Assembly: GCF_000220395.1 (NCBI RefSeq)
Contig: NW_004086143.1
Location: forward strand, 62,001 to 126,000
Direction of reading: 5' to 3'
DNA: 64,000 bases
From: Ichthyophthirius multifiliis
Taxonomy: Eukaryota; Ciliophora; Oligohymenophorea; Hymenostomatida
This document shows positions 27,278-39,453 of this stretch, in pieces. The notes under the pieces are model-generated. The model had not been told where the DNA came from, ran no database searches, and saw only the letters and a list, made by a program, of their open reading frames with translations. Both the position numbers and the translations under genes were made by a program. Numbering within the stretch: the stretch's first letter is position 1; every line of letters starts with the position of its first letter.

Positions 27278-28193
27278 ATGGATGCTTTAAAACTGTAAAA
27301 TTGTAATTATATTTTAGAAGAGTAAGATTACTAATTATTAAAATAAGAAATTACTTGTAATATCTGGTAATACTTACATCAATGATTAAATAAAAAATTT
27401 ATAAGATATATTTTTTTAAAAAAGCTTAGATATTTATAATGAGCCAATAACAACATTTTGCAATCACACGTTTTGTAAAAATTGCTTAATTTCTTACATT
27501 TAAAGTTGTGGAGTAAAAAGTTCTTTATGTCCACTATGTAAAGTCCCTGTTGGAAAAAGAAACTTTTTATATGATAAAAAAGCTTAAATTTTGACAGAAG
27601 TATTATCAAGAATCAAGCCTATTTAAAAAGAAAATAATAAAATTATACAAATTAGTAATTAAAATATACTTAATATAAATAAAAGAAAATCAGATGAAAT
27701 GTTAATTCCTTGTAAAAGTATTAATTATATAAATCAAATATTTAAACTTGTATATATAACAAAAATATTAAAATAAATAATTAAGTTTTTGAATAAAAAA
27801 ATAATCATGATATAAATAAATTGTAAGATAATTAAAAAAAAGTAATATATAAATATTATTATATATCTAATTTAAATTAAAAGCCTGAAAATTCTAAAAT
27901 TAAATTATTAACAAGCAATATGCCAGAAAACTATTATGTAAATAAAAAAAAGGATATATATAAATAAATATTAATTTTAAAAGCATGAAATTAATAAATT
28001 TTGTAAACTGCATAATGCAAAAGAGTTTAAAGAATGGAATAAACATATAACTCACTTAGTTGTTTATACTAATTAAAAAATAACAAATTAAAATATAGCA
28101 ACTAGAACTTTAAAATATTTATAAGCATTAGTAAAAGGAATATGGATTGTTGAATTTAATTGTTTAATAATAAATTATAAATATATATATAAA

Positions 28194-28252
<59 letters not shown>

Positions 28253-28823
28253 TTTTATATAATATTTTTATATATATTCAAATTAATATTTTAAATACAA
28301 GGGATTATACATTCTAATGGATATAATGAATTAAAAAATGAAATCGAATATGAAATATAAGGCGACTTATATGGATAAAAGACTCCTTAAATATCAAGAT
28401 TGAACGTAAATATAAAATTATTAATAAAACTTATAATCTTTTAAAAAGAAAGGATTAGGATCTTTATTTTAAAATATAAATTTTTATATTAATGTCTTTA
28501 AAAAAAACTCGAAAAAAAGTATTTGTAATAAAGATTTGGCATAATTAATTAAAGATTCGGGAGGAAATGTATTTTATTTAATTCCTGAAAATGAAAATAA
28601 CTTTTATTATATAATTAATAATTCTTAAAAAAGTTAAAATAAAAATAGTTTAAAATAATAAAATGATGAAAATAAGTTTGAAAATTTAAAAAATAAAATT
28701 AAGAGTTTAAATTTAAAAGATAATAATAATAAAAGTCAAAATGATTTTATTTATGTCTCACATAAATGGATATTAGATTCAATTAGTTAAGGAAAAATAT
28801 TAAATTATAAAAATTACTAATGA
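27278..28823 (+). CDS. BRCA1/BARD1-like RING-BRCT protein
   Basis: Six exons (introns 27367-27424, 27718-27785, 27938-27983, 28162-28301 and 28406-28448), 396 aa. A C3HC4 RING has Cys27, Cys30, Cys42, His44, Cys47, Cys50, Cys65 and Cys68. Two C-terminal BRCT domains follow. The first includes KIKLLTSN, HEINKFCKLHNAKEF, THLVVYTN and LKYLQALVKGIWIVEFNW. The second starts LFQNINFYI, continues DLAQLIKDSGGNVF and ends HKWILDSISQGKILNY. This order is that of BRCA1 and BARD1, which form an E3 ligase in DNA repair. BARD1 ankyrin repeats are not visible. The linker is very short, giving a compact form. Which of the two it represents is open. Confidence 0.88.
28195..28240. repeat. (AT)n tract inside a BRCA1/BARD1-like intron
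   Basis: Alternating A/T makes up most of the 140-nt intron 28162-28301, the longest intron of this gene. Confidence 0.85.
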
Positions 28824-29550
28824 TAAATAAAAATTGTAAAAATATTTAAATTTATATTTTGTGTTAAAAAAAAAAAACTATAAAGAATTTTGTTTTTTTT
28901 TATTAAAAATTAAATTAGCTTAATTTTTTATTTTTATTTCAATTATTATTTACTTATATAATACTTAAAAGAACTTCTTCTTTTTTTAAGGCATCTAATC
29001 TATTTATTTATTTTGGTAAAATATATGTAAATTAACTTTTACCTAAAAATATAATTTGCTATATAAAAAAGTGTTAAATTAAAAAATTTATACAAAAAAA
29101 TGCATATAATATGATTATTTGAATTTTTTTCTAATAAAATTAATAATATAAAGTAGAAAAAAAAAGGAAGTAGAGCAATAGTAATAACTTATATCTTAAA
29201 AATATAGATTAAAATTATATAGCTATATAAATAAATATATATTTTAAATAATAATTTATAAATTATAATTAAGTTACCAAAATCGTTAATTTTTTTATGA
29301 ATTTTATAAATTATATGTTTACATTGAATAGTAACCAAAATATTTATATTTTTTTATTTATAAATAATAAATAAAACTATTAAAAAATTACTTATTTTTT
29401 TTGTTTAGAAGAATTTAATACTTACTTTTTTATATTATGAAAAAACATACACAACAAAATTAATTAAATAATTATAAAATATAAAAAATTAAAAAAAACT
29501 ATAGACTTAAAAAATTATGTTTAAATCGCATATTAATATATATTTTTTAG

Positions 29551-29597
<47 letters not shown>

Positions 29598-29948
29598 TAT
29601 TAAAATTTAATAAAAATTAAATAAATAAATAATTTTTAAAATATATAAAATATTTATAATTTATATTCTTTCTAATTTATATATTTTTTAATTATTTATT
29701 AAATAGAGGAAAATATTTTTTTTATTTTTTATTTATTAATATACATTGATAAATATTTATATATAATTTTATTTTCTAGAAAACAAAAATTAATATATTA
29801 AATAAATTGATTATAAAAAATTAGAAAAATTTAGAAATTATTAATTTGATAAAAATAAGAATATATATATATAAAAAATTCTTTTATATATATATCCTAA
29901 TAAATTTAATACATAAAAATATATAAAAATAATAATCAAAATAAAAAA
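28824..29948. other. AT-rich intergenic DNA
   Basis: No gene seen. (AT)n array at 29553-29594. Confidence 0.5.
29553..29594. repeat. (AT)n microsatellite, about 42 bp
   Basis: Perfect alternating A/T between the RING-BRCT and AHSA1 genes. Confidence 0.95.
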
Positions 29949-30506
29949 ATGTCTTAAAGTTTAAAATTTTCTATAACCTTTGAAGTTCCTGCAAAAGTAA
30001 TATATAATGCACTTATTGATCCTCAGTAATTAATAATATAATAATTTTTTTGAAAACTTTTTTAATTTAAATATAACGAATATAGAGAAATAATGAAGTA
30101 TACTAGATGTCCTTGCTAAGTATAGCCAAGTGTAGGAGGTTAATATGTTATTTTAGAAGGCAGAATAATAGGATAATTTACTGAATTAGTAAATAAAATA
30201 AAAAATAAAAAAATATAAATAATAATAAATATTAAAAGGATTCATAAAAATATATTATTAAAATGAATTGGAAATAAGCCGATTGGCCAAACGATTCAAA
30301 CGTTGAATTTACCTTTATAGATAGAGATGTATATTAATTTTATTTATAACTAACCTATAATTTATTTTATTTAGGATGAATGTGAAGTTATTATTAGTTA
30401 ATAAAATATACCTTCAAAAGTAAATATTGAATAACTAGAAAAGGGATGGTAAGCTTAAATATTTAATCCCATGAGTACAATTTGTGGTTACCCAATTGAA
30501 AAATGA
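29949..30506 (+). CDS. AHSA1-domain protein (Hsp90 co-chaperone type)
   Basis: Four exons (introns 30026-30085, 30189-30238 and 30329-30374), 133 aa. It starts SITFEVPAKVIYNALIDP, the first strand and helix of the START-like AHSA1 fold. It continues VGGQYVILEGRIIGQFTEL, MNWKQADWPNDSNVEFTF and EQLEKGWQAQIFNPM, then ends near ICGYPIEK. In Aha1 this domain sits at the C-terminus after a separate N-terminal Hsp90-activating domain. Here only the single domain is present, so it is a stand-alone AHSA1-like protein whose Hsp90 role is inference. Confidence 0.88.
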
Positions 30507-30674
30507 ACATATAAATACCAAATAATTTTTTTTATATTTTATTTTATTTTTTTAAATAAAATGACAACATTTTTTTATTTATTTAATCAGTTTTTTTATT
30601 GTAAAAAAAAAAAAAAATTTAAAAAAAAAAAATTTGTCTGAATTAGAAAAAATAAATATAATAAACTTCTCATA

Positions 30675-31523
30675 ATGGAAACCAAATAAAATCCTCCTAA
30701 ACACAATAGAATTGTAGTCGAAATAGAAACCCCACATATAAAAATACCTGGTGTATAAAAATATACACATGAAGATATAAAAATGATGGCGAAAAAAGCT
30801 TAAGAAAAAAATGAAAGAATAGAGGGATATTATTTAAAAATAACTGAATATGATTTTCATGTTGATGTTAATGAATTAAAATTTAATTTAAATTCAACAG
30901 AAGAGAAAAAATAAGAAAAAAATAATAAAAACAGCAAATTAAAGAAGACTAGATTTGGCTAAAAAAGCAAAAGATGAAAGAGCTAAAATGGATGATTAAT
31001 TTTATAAAGAAAATAATCCAGATTTTAAAATTCCTTTTGATGAAAAAAGAAGAACACCAGTTAAAAATATAAAGAAAAATTAAGTCAAGGAAACATGTAA
31101 TGATAAAATTAATTAATGTGATTAATTAGATTAACAAGAAGGTGAAAATTAAGAAGATGAATAGTAATAATTTGAAAATTAATAAGATGAAGAATAAGAT
31201 TTACAAGAAGAGGAAAATTAATTAGAAGAATAAATCCAAGACAATGCTAAAAATTAAATAGATATTGATAATGAATAGTATTAATTTGAATAAAATAACA
31301 AATTTTTAAATGATGAAGACGATATGCTTAACACTTAAAGTTAAATATAGACTAGTCAATAAATTAAAACAAATTAATAAAAAACAAAAGTAGAAGGAAA
31401 TTTCAAATCTGAAACTGCTAATGTAAATTTTAATAATGTATAAATTTTTATTTATTTATTTTAATTTAAAATATAAAGCTCATGTAAAGTATGCTTTCTG
31501 AAATTGATTTTGGTGATGAATGA
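30675..31523 (+). CDS. Acidic, Gln/Glu/Asp-rich protein of unknown function
   Basis: Three exons (introns 30861-30900 and 31438-31478), 255 aa. The N-terminal 60 residues look folded (RIVVEIETPHIKIPGVQKY). A basic segment with LAKKAKDERAK follows. The C-terminal half is rich in E, D, Q and N and ends LSEIDFGDE. Without the 40-nt first intron an apparent frameshift appears near 30910; the GT-AG pair removes it. It lies 168 bp after the AHSA1 gene. I do not recognise the family. Confidence 0.65.
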
Positions 31524-31901
31524 ATTATTCTTTTACAAATATGAATATTATTTTAATTAAAAAAGAAAATATTATATTAAACTAAATATAAATAAAGTTA
31601 TTTTTTAAGATATTTAACGAAAAAGTTAAATAATAAAAAATATTTAATAATTATAATTTATGTATTTTTTATATTAAATATAATTTATTTATTCTATTAT
31701 CTATTTATTTTATTTTTTTGTCCTTTATATTTTTATTTTTCAAAAATATAATTCTTATTATCATATTAGATATTTTTATAATTTTAAATTTCTTATATTT
31801 TGTATCTTTTATTAATTTTAATAATAATATTATTTATTTTCAAATTAATATAAACAAAAAAATATTACAAAGACTTTTTTTTTTTTTTTTTAATTGTAAA
31901 A

Positions 31902-33788
31902 ATGTTTTAAAACACCTAATAAATTTAAGGAAACTACAACAATATTTAATAAGCAATTTCATATAAAAAAGAATAATTATAATAAAACTTAAGAAACAAA
32001 AAAAAGAATAAATAATTTTTAAATAAAAGAATTCTGCTTTAATAGCATAATCAATAAGAAATCTAAACTAAAAGTTAAGAATAAAATATTGCTTTATTTT
32101 TAGACTAATTTAAAAATAATGTATGTTTATATATATTAAATATATATTTAATATAAATTTTTATATAATTAACCCTTTAATTATTAATAATAAAAGCCTG
32201 ATTTAAATGAAATCTATAAATAATATTAAAGCAATTAAGATTTACTTAATAATTATTTAGAAATTATTAGGATTAGTACTTAAAGCAAAGATATTTAAAT
32301 TATAAGTAAAATAATAAATTCTGAGTTTATAAATTATGTGCAAAAAATAATTAACTAAAATGATATTTACAATACAAATATAATTATTGAGTGCGCTTAA
32401 ATAATATCAAATATAACATTTTCAAATAAAGATTTAATTTCTAAAACTTTAGAAAACTCATTTGAAATAGTCAAATCTTTGTGCATTTTAGTTAAGTAAA
32501 AAAATTTGAAGTTATTTTAAACTGTAATTTGAATTTTAAAATAGTATATTAAATTCTTATTATACATATTTTATTATTTTTTCATATAATTTTTTTAAAA
32601 AGGGATTAATTGGATTAGGAAATTTAAGCCAAGAATATATTGATGTTAGAGATTAATCGTTAAAATAAGGTATTTTGAATTATATTATATAATAGTATTA
32701 AGAAAATAAATAATCTGAATAATTTATTGAACTTGTTTAGTGGTTTATTAGAATATATAGCATTAGACCTCATCCTTATGAAATTGTATTTTTATTATTT
32801 AAAATTTTGTTATATATAATTATTTTAAGGTTAAAAATTTTATTTTTATACTTGATGAATAATTACTCTATTAATAAAATGAGAAAACTCTATTAAATAT
32901 TTTAGTTTCTTTGAGAAATTTAAGTGAAGGAGAATCTCGAAAAATAAAAAATATTCTAGAAATGTAAAGTATTTAAAATATAATAAATTTAACATATAGT
33001 GAATGCAAATCAGTTCGTAAAAAATCTTATTAAATTATTAGAAATATATCTTTTTATAGAAATTATGATTAATCATAAGTATATAAATTTTATAAAATAA
33101 TATAATTATTAATTTATATTATTTTAATAGAAACTGCTTTTATAAAGCATATTAGTATCTATATCTTAATCTTTTTGTTAAAAAAGTAATACAATAAAAT
33201 TAATTGGCTGCGAAATTTTAACCAATATAATTTACTCAAATGAAAATATAATAGAAGATATATTAAAATAACAAAACTTAACAGAAAATATATTTAGATT
33301 AATATAAAGAGGATGCTTTTAAGTAAAATAAAAAATATTTAAAATCCTATAATTTTTGTATTTCCGCTTTTTTTTTTAATAATAAATGCGGACATATTTT
33401 TTTTTTAGGATTTTATATACTATTATAAATAAATATATTATAAAATAAAAAGATAAAAAAGTAGCTTTATTTTTATATTGAAAATTTCTGCTTTCATTCA
33501 AGTTTAAAATAAACAGGATATATGTGTGAAAAAGGGATGCTTTAATTATTGATTAATGGGTTTTAATATGATGATATAGATATATTAAATAGTACAATTG
33601 AAGCTATTAATATTTTAATTTAAAAAGGTTATTAACTAGAAGATTAATTTAATAAGCAAAATCCTATTTTAATGCATTTAGAAAAACTTAATTTAAAGTC
33701 TATATTAAATGATTTATTGGACTTTCCAAATGAAATTGTTTCTTAAAAATGCGAATATATATATAATTATTTATATAATATTGAATGA
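31902..33788 (+). CDS. Importin alpha (karyopherin alpha)
   Basis: Six exons (introns 32121-32196, 32524-32602, 32786-32829, 33079-33130 and 33323-33452), 501 aa, the usual size. The N-terminal importin-beta-binding region contains NLRNKKKNKQFLNKRI, parallel to ELRKxKxxxxLxKRRN. Armadillo repeats follow, with the family signatures GLIGLGNLSQEYIDVRD, LLNILVSLRNLSEGE and a final HLEKLNLKSILNDLLD helix before the end. It carries classical-NLS cargo into nuclei. The acceptor of the last intron is the least certain (two AG choices keep the frame). Its stop lies 38 bp from that of the convergent DHHC gene. Confidence 0.85.
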
Positions 33789-33826
33789 AAGTATATATAT
33801 ATTAATTATTTTTATAATAAAAAATA

Positions 33827-35159
33827 TCATTTTTATGATATATTTTAGATATTTTTTTTATCTTTTTTAACTTTAGATGTAAAAAAAATTTCCTTTTAAA
33901 GATTCTTTTCTGAAAAATATTTCTTCAAGAAAGTTTTTTAATATTTATTTTACTCATTTTAATATTCTTATTCTTAATTAATTGTTTATAGTTTTCTTGC
34001 TTCAAGCAAAGATTTTTAATTAAACAAACATTATGATTTATTCGAATCACTTTCAACATATTAATTTAATTTAAAATCATCAGGTGTTTCGTTAATTTAT
34101 ATTCTTATTATTTTATCACTTTTTAAATATGAAGAAATTTATCTAAATTAAAAGAAAAATTTTATAAGTTCGCTCAAATTCATTATACTTAATAAAATAA
34201 ATATAAATAATATATAAACATGTAAACATATAACATATAAATATATATATATATATATAATATATATATTTTAAATACATTTATTTATCATTTTTTTTAT
34301 ATTTTATATATTCCCTTGTTGTTTTATTTATTAATATCAAAAAACTATTAAAAATTAATAAGTGAAGCGTTAAAATAATAAAGATTGCTAAGTATAAAAC
34401 TAATAATAGACTAAGGAAAATTTTCATAAAATTATTATTTCTTTCAATTATAAATTATAAGTTTAATATAAAACTGTATATTAGTACAGAATTCAATAAT
34501 AATATAAAATAATAGAAACTTCTATATTTTTATTTTTATAATTATATATGTATTTTAAATTACTTATAATTTCTTTTACCTATACATATTTTTAACCATT
34601 TACAATGATGATCCATTTTTTCAACACAATAGTCACAAAAAGAACAGTGGGATGATCTTGGAGGTCTGAATATTTAACCTTAAAAATTTATTATTATGAA
34701 TATATTAATTATAAATTTACATGTTTCACAATATTTTAACCTATCAACATTATTTTTGTTTTATATTATAATATTATCAGGAAAAAGCTATTTTTTTTAT
34801 AAAGTTTTAATATTTTCTATTTTTATCTACTTTATCTGGAATTTTATTTTCATCAATATTATTCCTTATCTTATTTATGTTTTTATTTTTTTAAAAAAAT
34901 GTAATTAAGTTACTTTCTTTGGAATTATTCCTGGATTTGTAAATAAAGTTTTTAATAAACTAAAGTATTATAACAAAACTAAAACAGTATAAGTTAAAGT
35001 TATGAAATTGTAATTTTCATCATTATATAAATACTAAAATTCATAAATATTTAAAATAAATTAAAAAATACTTAAATTGGATATAAATATGTAATAAGGA
35101 TTGAAATTGTTATTAAAAATATCACAAGTAAAGGGTAGGTAAAACTTGCCGAATAGCAT
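33827..35159 (-). CDS. DHHC palmitoyltransferase
   Basis: Six exons (introns 34870-34913, 34788-34830, 34679-34720, 34522-34563 and 34188-34278), 356 aa. Two N-terminal membrane helices are followed by a TNPGIIPK motif (family DPG). The cysteine-rich domain runs [28 protein letters not shown] (DHHC at residues 140-143, with catalytic Cys143), then [14 protein letters not shown]. Two more helices lead to TTREY, the family TTxE motif. The Lys/Gln-rich tail is cytosolic. These enzymes S-acylate proteins at endomembranes. The highly conserved P-W of HHCPW is K-W here. Confidence 0.92.
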
Positions 35160-35636
35160 ATTAATTTTCCTTTAAAAAAAATGATTATATTTTTTAAATA
35201 AATCTAATAATAAATTGCTTCATAATACTTATAGTTATAATTAATAAATTTAATTTTTTGTTTAAAAAAAAAAGAAAAAATAAAAAACTTTTGATGTTTG
35301 CTAATTTGTAATTTGATTCGCTTATTAAATTAATGGATATATTTTAAAGTTTTATTCATATTTTTAATCTTAATTTATATTTAGAACTGAAATATTATTT
35401 TTATTTAAAATGTTTTGATTAATTGTTTTATTAATATCATTAAAACAAATGCTATTATCAACAACATTATTATTATTATTTTTATTTTATATTTTAAAAT
35501 TCATTTTTCTTAAAATTAATAAAATACTAAATAAAAAATAATTTTAATTTTTTTTTAAAAAAAAACAAATATTTTTATAATAAATTAAACATAAATTTTT
35601 AATTAAATAAAAAAAAAAAGATATAAAAAAAAAAAA
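35160..35636. other. Divergent intergenic region
   Basis: AT-rich spacer between the start codons of the DHHC (-) and CDGSH (+) genes; no coding signal. Confidence 0.5.
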
Positions 35637-36230
35637 ATGATTAAAAGAAATTTTAAACAAATCTAAACAAATTTTATAAAAAATTTAAAATTTACATATA
35701 AAAAGCTTAAAGAAGTTCCAAAAGAAGAATTCATAGTAACTCAAACATCAACAAAGCCAACCCAAATAACAGATGTAGAAATAAAAATAATTCATTATGA
35801 TGGCAAAAATTCATATGATAGAACATTATCAAGTTAAAATCCAATTCCAGTTTCTCCAAAATTATCGCCATATATAGTAATAAATTAAATTAATTACTTA
35901 AAAAAATACAAATAATAAAGGTTAAAAATCCTAAAGTCGGTGAAAAAAAATATAAATGGTGTTCTTGTGGATTAAGTTTATCATAAGTAATAATATCCAT
36001 TGTATTTAAATCATATTATTTTTATAAAAAAGCCTTTTTGTGATGGATCTCATAAAGGAACTGCTTTTATTCCTTTTAGGTTTACAATTGAAGAAGCAGT
36101 TAATTAAATATAACTTTGTGGCTGTAAATTTACAAAAAATGCACCTTTTTGTGATAGAGAAACTTGTTAATGCTTAGTTTCTTCAAATAAAACTATAGAT
36201 AACAATACAGACAAAAATATATAAAATTGA
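35637..36230 (+). CDS. CDGSH iron-sulphur protein with two cluster motifs
   Basis: Three exons (introns 35877-35920 and 35987-36032), 167 aa. Motif 1 is WCSCGLSLSQPFCDGSHKG: ligands Cys94, Cys96, Cys105 and His109, a canonical 3Cys-1His 2Fe-2S site. Motif 2 is LCGCKFTKNAPFCDRETC: Cys131, Cys133, Cys142, then Cys147 where the fourth ligand His should be, and DG is DR. Tandem motifs are typical of CISD3/MiNT, a mitochondrial matrix protein. The N-terminal 35 residues are basic and hydroxylated without acids, suiting a mitochondrial presequence. Confidence 0.92.
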
Positions 36231-36448
36231 GATTTTTTATTTAAATATATATTTAATTTTATTTGTTTTTATTTATTTATTTAATTAAAAAAAAAAATAT
36301 ATATATTAATATTTATTTTTGGGCTTATTATATATAAGAAAAATAAAAATAAATAATATTTGCGTAATTGATTTTTACGAATTTTTGAATATTAAATATA
36401 AATTTGAAGTTTTTTTATTTTATTTTCTTCTCACATAAAAACTTAGCT

Positions 36449-38927
36449 TCATTTTTTCTTTTTTGATACCCTTGATGGGGGGGCTTTCTTTTTTTTTTAG
36501 TCGCTTTTTTGTTCACCTTCATAAGTTTCAGTTGTTTCTGTTGTTTAACTTACAATGCTTTCATTTTCTTATTATTCTTATTATTCTTATTATTATTCTT
36601 ATTATTATTCTTATTATTCTTATTTTTCTTATTTTTCTTATTTTTCTTATTTTTCTTATTTTTCTTATTTTTCTTATTTTTCTTATTTTTCTTATTTTTC
36701 TTATTTTTCTTATTTTTCTTATTATTATTCCTATTATTCTAATTATTCTTATTATTCTTATTATTCTTATTATTCTTATTATTCTTATTATTCTTATTAT
36801 TCTTATTATTCTTATTATTCTTATTATTCTTATGATTCTTATTGTTCCTATTATTACTATTATTCTTATTATTCTTCTTATTATTATTATTCCTATTATT
36901 ATTATTATTCCTATTATTCTTACTATATCTATTATTCTTGTTATTCTTATTCTTATTCTTATTATTTTTATTATTCTTATTATTTCTATTATTCCTATTA
37001 TTCTTATTATTCCTATTAATCTTATTTATCTTATTCTTATTATTATTCTAGTTAATGATTTTTTTTTAAATTTTCAGAAGAATTTTCTGAATTTTATTTT
37101 TCTTCTTCTTTTTCTTAATTTTTACTTTCAGATTCATTTGAAATAGGTTATAATTCTATTTATTTATTTTCTTATTATTTTAAATTTTATTCTTGTTATT
37201 ATGTCTTTATTTATTATTCTTAATATTTGTTTTATTATAGCTTTTCATTTATCTGCTCTTATTGAGTATTCATTTTTTATTGTAATTCATTAGATTTACT
37301 TCTTTCCATAATTAAAGATTCTAAATTTTATAATTTTAAATTTAATAAAAGAAAAACTTTGTTTTTTTTACATTCTTCTGTTTTTAAAACTTCTTGAATT
37401 TCAGATTAGCTTAATAATTATTATAATCTTTGAATATAATCTATTTATTTTTTTAAATAAAAGTAAATGAATTTTAGAAATACATTTAAAATATTAATAT
37501 TTTTACCTGTATAAACATTATTATTTATGGCTGAATAATATTCTATTGCTTTTTAATATAATTCCATAAGTAAATTAATATTATTTAAAGTTAGATTATC
37601 TTTTAATTGTTATTCACAATTATATATATCATCTTATATTTAATTAATATCAACTGATTAATAAAACTATAAAGTAACTGACTCTTCTGGGATTTCTTAA
37701 AATTAATTTTGGTTTTTTATTTCAGCACCATTTTGTTCCATATATTATATTATTATTTCTATCAATTTTTAGCTTTATTTTACTGAAAATATTTCAAATA
37801 TTTTATCATCCTTTTTTTTTTTTAAAAAAAAATAAAAAAATAAAAAAGATATATTTAATTTACATTAGAATCTTTCCAATTAAAAGTCAACATGTTTTCA
37901 TCATCATTTTATCTTTAAATATTATTTAAAAAACCCAATTAATAATTCGAGTAAAGCTTGACTATATTCTATTCCTTATCAACAATTTCTAAATTTAAGA
38001 AATAAGATTCTGATAGAACAATATATCTTTTTTTTTTTTTTAAATAAATTATATATTTATTCAATAAATTTAATATAAAACGAAATAATTTATTTTAATA
38101 AAATTATATATTTTTAAAAAGACCTTTCTACTATTTAACTATTCACTTATTATTCCGCTTCAATTATGTTTATATCATTAAGTTAAATGAACTGTTCCAA
38201 ATTATATTGGTCTCCATTAATGAATTTTCCAACGTTTATCAAATAATTTCTGTTTTATAAGTTCTCAATAATTTATAACTATTTTTTTTTTTACAAAAAA
38301 AATATGAATTTTATGTAAGCATATAAATATATATATATATATATATTTACTAAAAATTCAGGCAATTATTAGACTATTTAAAATAAAAGTATTTAAGGGC
38401 TCCATTAGCTATTCAAAATATTTTAAAGTAACTCACGTCCATCAGCAAGTGTAGGCTATGAAAACTATATTATTGTTTTTAAATATTTTTTTTTTATTAA
38501 ATAAATTAATTTTACTGTAGATAGACAATATATTTTTGGCAATGAGAATGGAAATTTTTAATCCAAAATTATTTCAAATTAGATTGGTTAAAATTAAAGT
38601 AAATATTTTAATTGCTCATTGTTTAAAAGTTATTCTTATAATTCCACCTATTTATTTAAAATATAATATATATAAGTTTATATTTTGAATTTTTAGTAAA
38701 TCTTTACTAAAATACTAATTCCATTGTTTTCTTCACTTAACTCAATCTAATATTAATCTTATTCTAACTCATATAAGGAATTAACCTCTTTTTGATATAA
38801 AATTTTTAATTATAAATATTTTTAATAAAGTTATTTGTATAAATAAATTACCTTTTATCATTCTTTGCATTTGAGTTTCATTTTTATAAATTTAAGATAA
38901 AAAAGACTCTATTTCTTATTAGTCCAT
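36449..38927 (-). CDS. E2-like ubiquitin-conjugating variant with long charged repeats
   Basis: Nine exons, about 645 aa (introns 38788-38851, 38648-38707, 38465-38515, 38279-38350, 38027-38123, 37811-37863, 37441-37506 and a less certain 37048-37125). Residues about 40-140 follow the E2 core: FPFSLPKIYCLST, then ADGRELLQNILNSQWSP and LLFQIVQQLPEFL. These parallel FP..PPKV..T, DGRICLDIL..WSP and I..VL..I..LL. The active-site Cys position is Leu and the HPN motif is absent, so a UEV-like non-catalytic variant is likely. A helical middle follows, then about 160 residues of Glu-Gln-Gln and Glu-Lys-Gln triplets coded by 9-bp repeats. The basic end is SDQKKKKAPPSRVSKKKK. If 37048-37125 is not an intron, a one-base change in an A9 run is needed. 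Confidence 0.7.
36574..37047 (-). repeat. 9-bp repeat array encoding EQQ/EKQ
   Basis: The plus strand shows TTCTTATTA and TTTTTCTTA nonamers, about 50 in all with small variants. The TTTTTCTTA type is almost perfect over about 100 bp at 36621-36720. In the minus-strand gene they read GAA-TAA-TAA and GAA-AAA-TAA. Nonamer length keeps the frame as copies change. Confidence 0.85.
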
Positions 38928-39453
38928 TCAAAGTACTTTTATTTTTTTTTATTATTAATTATTGTATTAATAAATTTATTATAATAAATATTTTTTTATT
39001 AAATTTTTTTATAAAAAATATATATATATTAATCAAAATAAAATTTTATCTATAAATTAAAAAAATTCACATGATAAATTAAATTTTTTTAATTATCTAT
39101 TTGTTATAAAAATATCAATTTTATTTTTATTTAAATGATTAATTTTTAAATAAAATATTATAAATTTTATTTTAAAAAATAAAATAAATAATGAAAATTT
39201 TAAAACTTTATTTTATCTTTTTTCTTATAAAAATTAACAAGTTTTAATAATTTTTTTTTTTATTTAATTTTATATTATTTATTAATTAAAAAAAAATAAA
39301 AAAATATTTAATTTATTTTACTCCATATATATAAATTTTATTTTTTTTAGTTTATATTTTAAATAATATTTTATGTGATTTATTTTCAACAATTAAATAA
39401 ATAAAATGTATATTCTTTTAAATTATTCTTAAAAACACTATTTTATATTTAAA
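38928..39453. other. AT-rich intergenic DNA
   Basis: Nothing coding seen between two minus-strand genes. Confidence 0.5.

Noticed and set aside
30861-30960. Frameshift in the acidic protein gene
   Set aside because: A 40-nt GT-AG intron (30861-30900) restores the frame with matching phase.
36463-37146. Plus-strand ORF of 227 codons rich in Ile/Leu/Phe
   Set aside because: It is the antisense of the 9-bp Glu/Gln/Lys repeat of the E2-like gene; it is open only because the repeat lacks stops in any frame.
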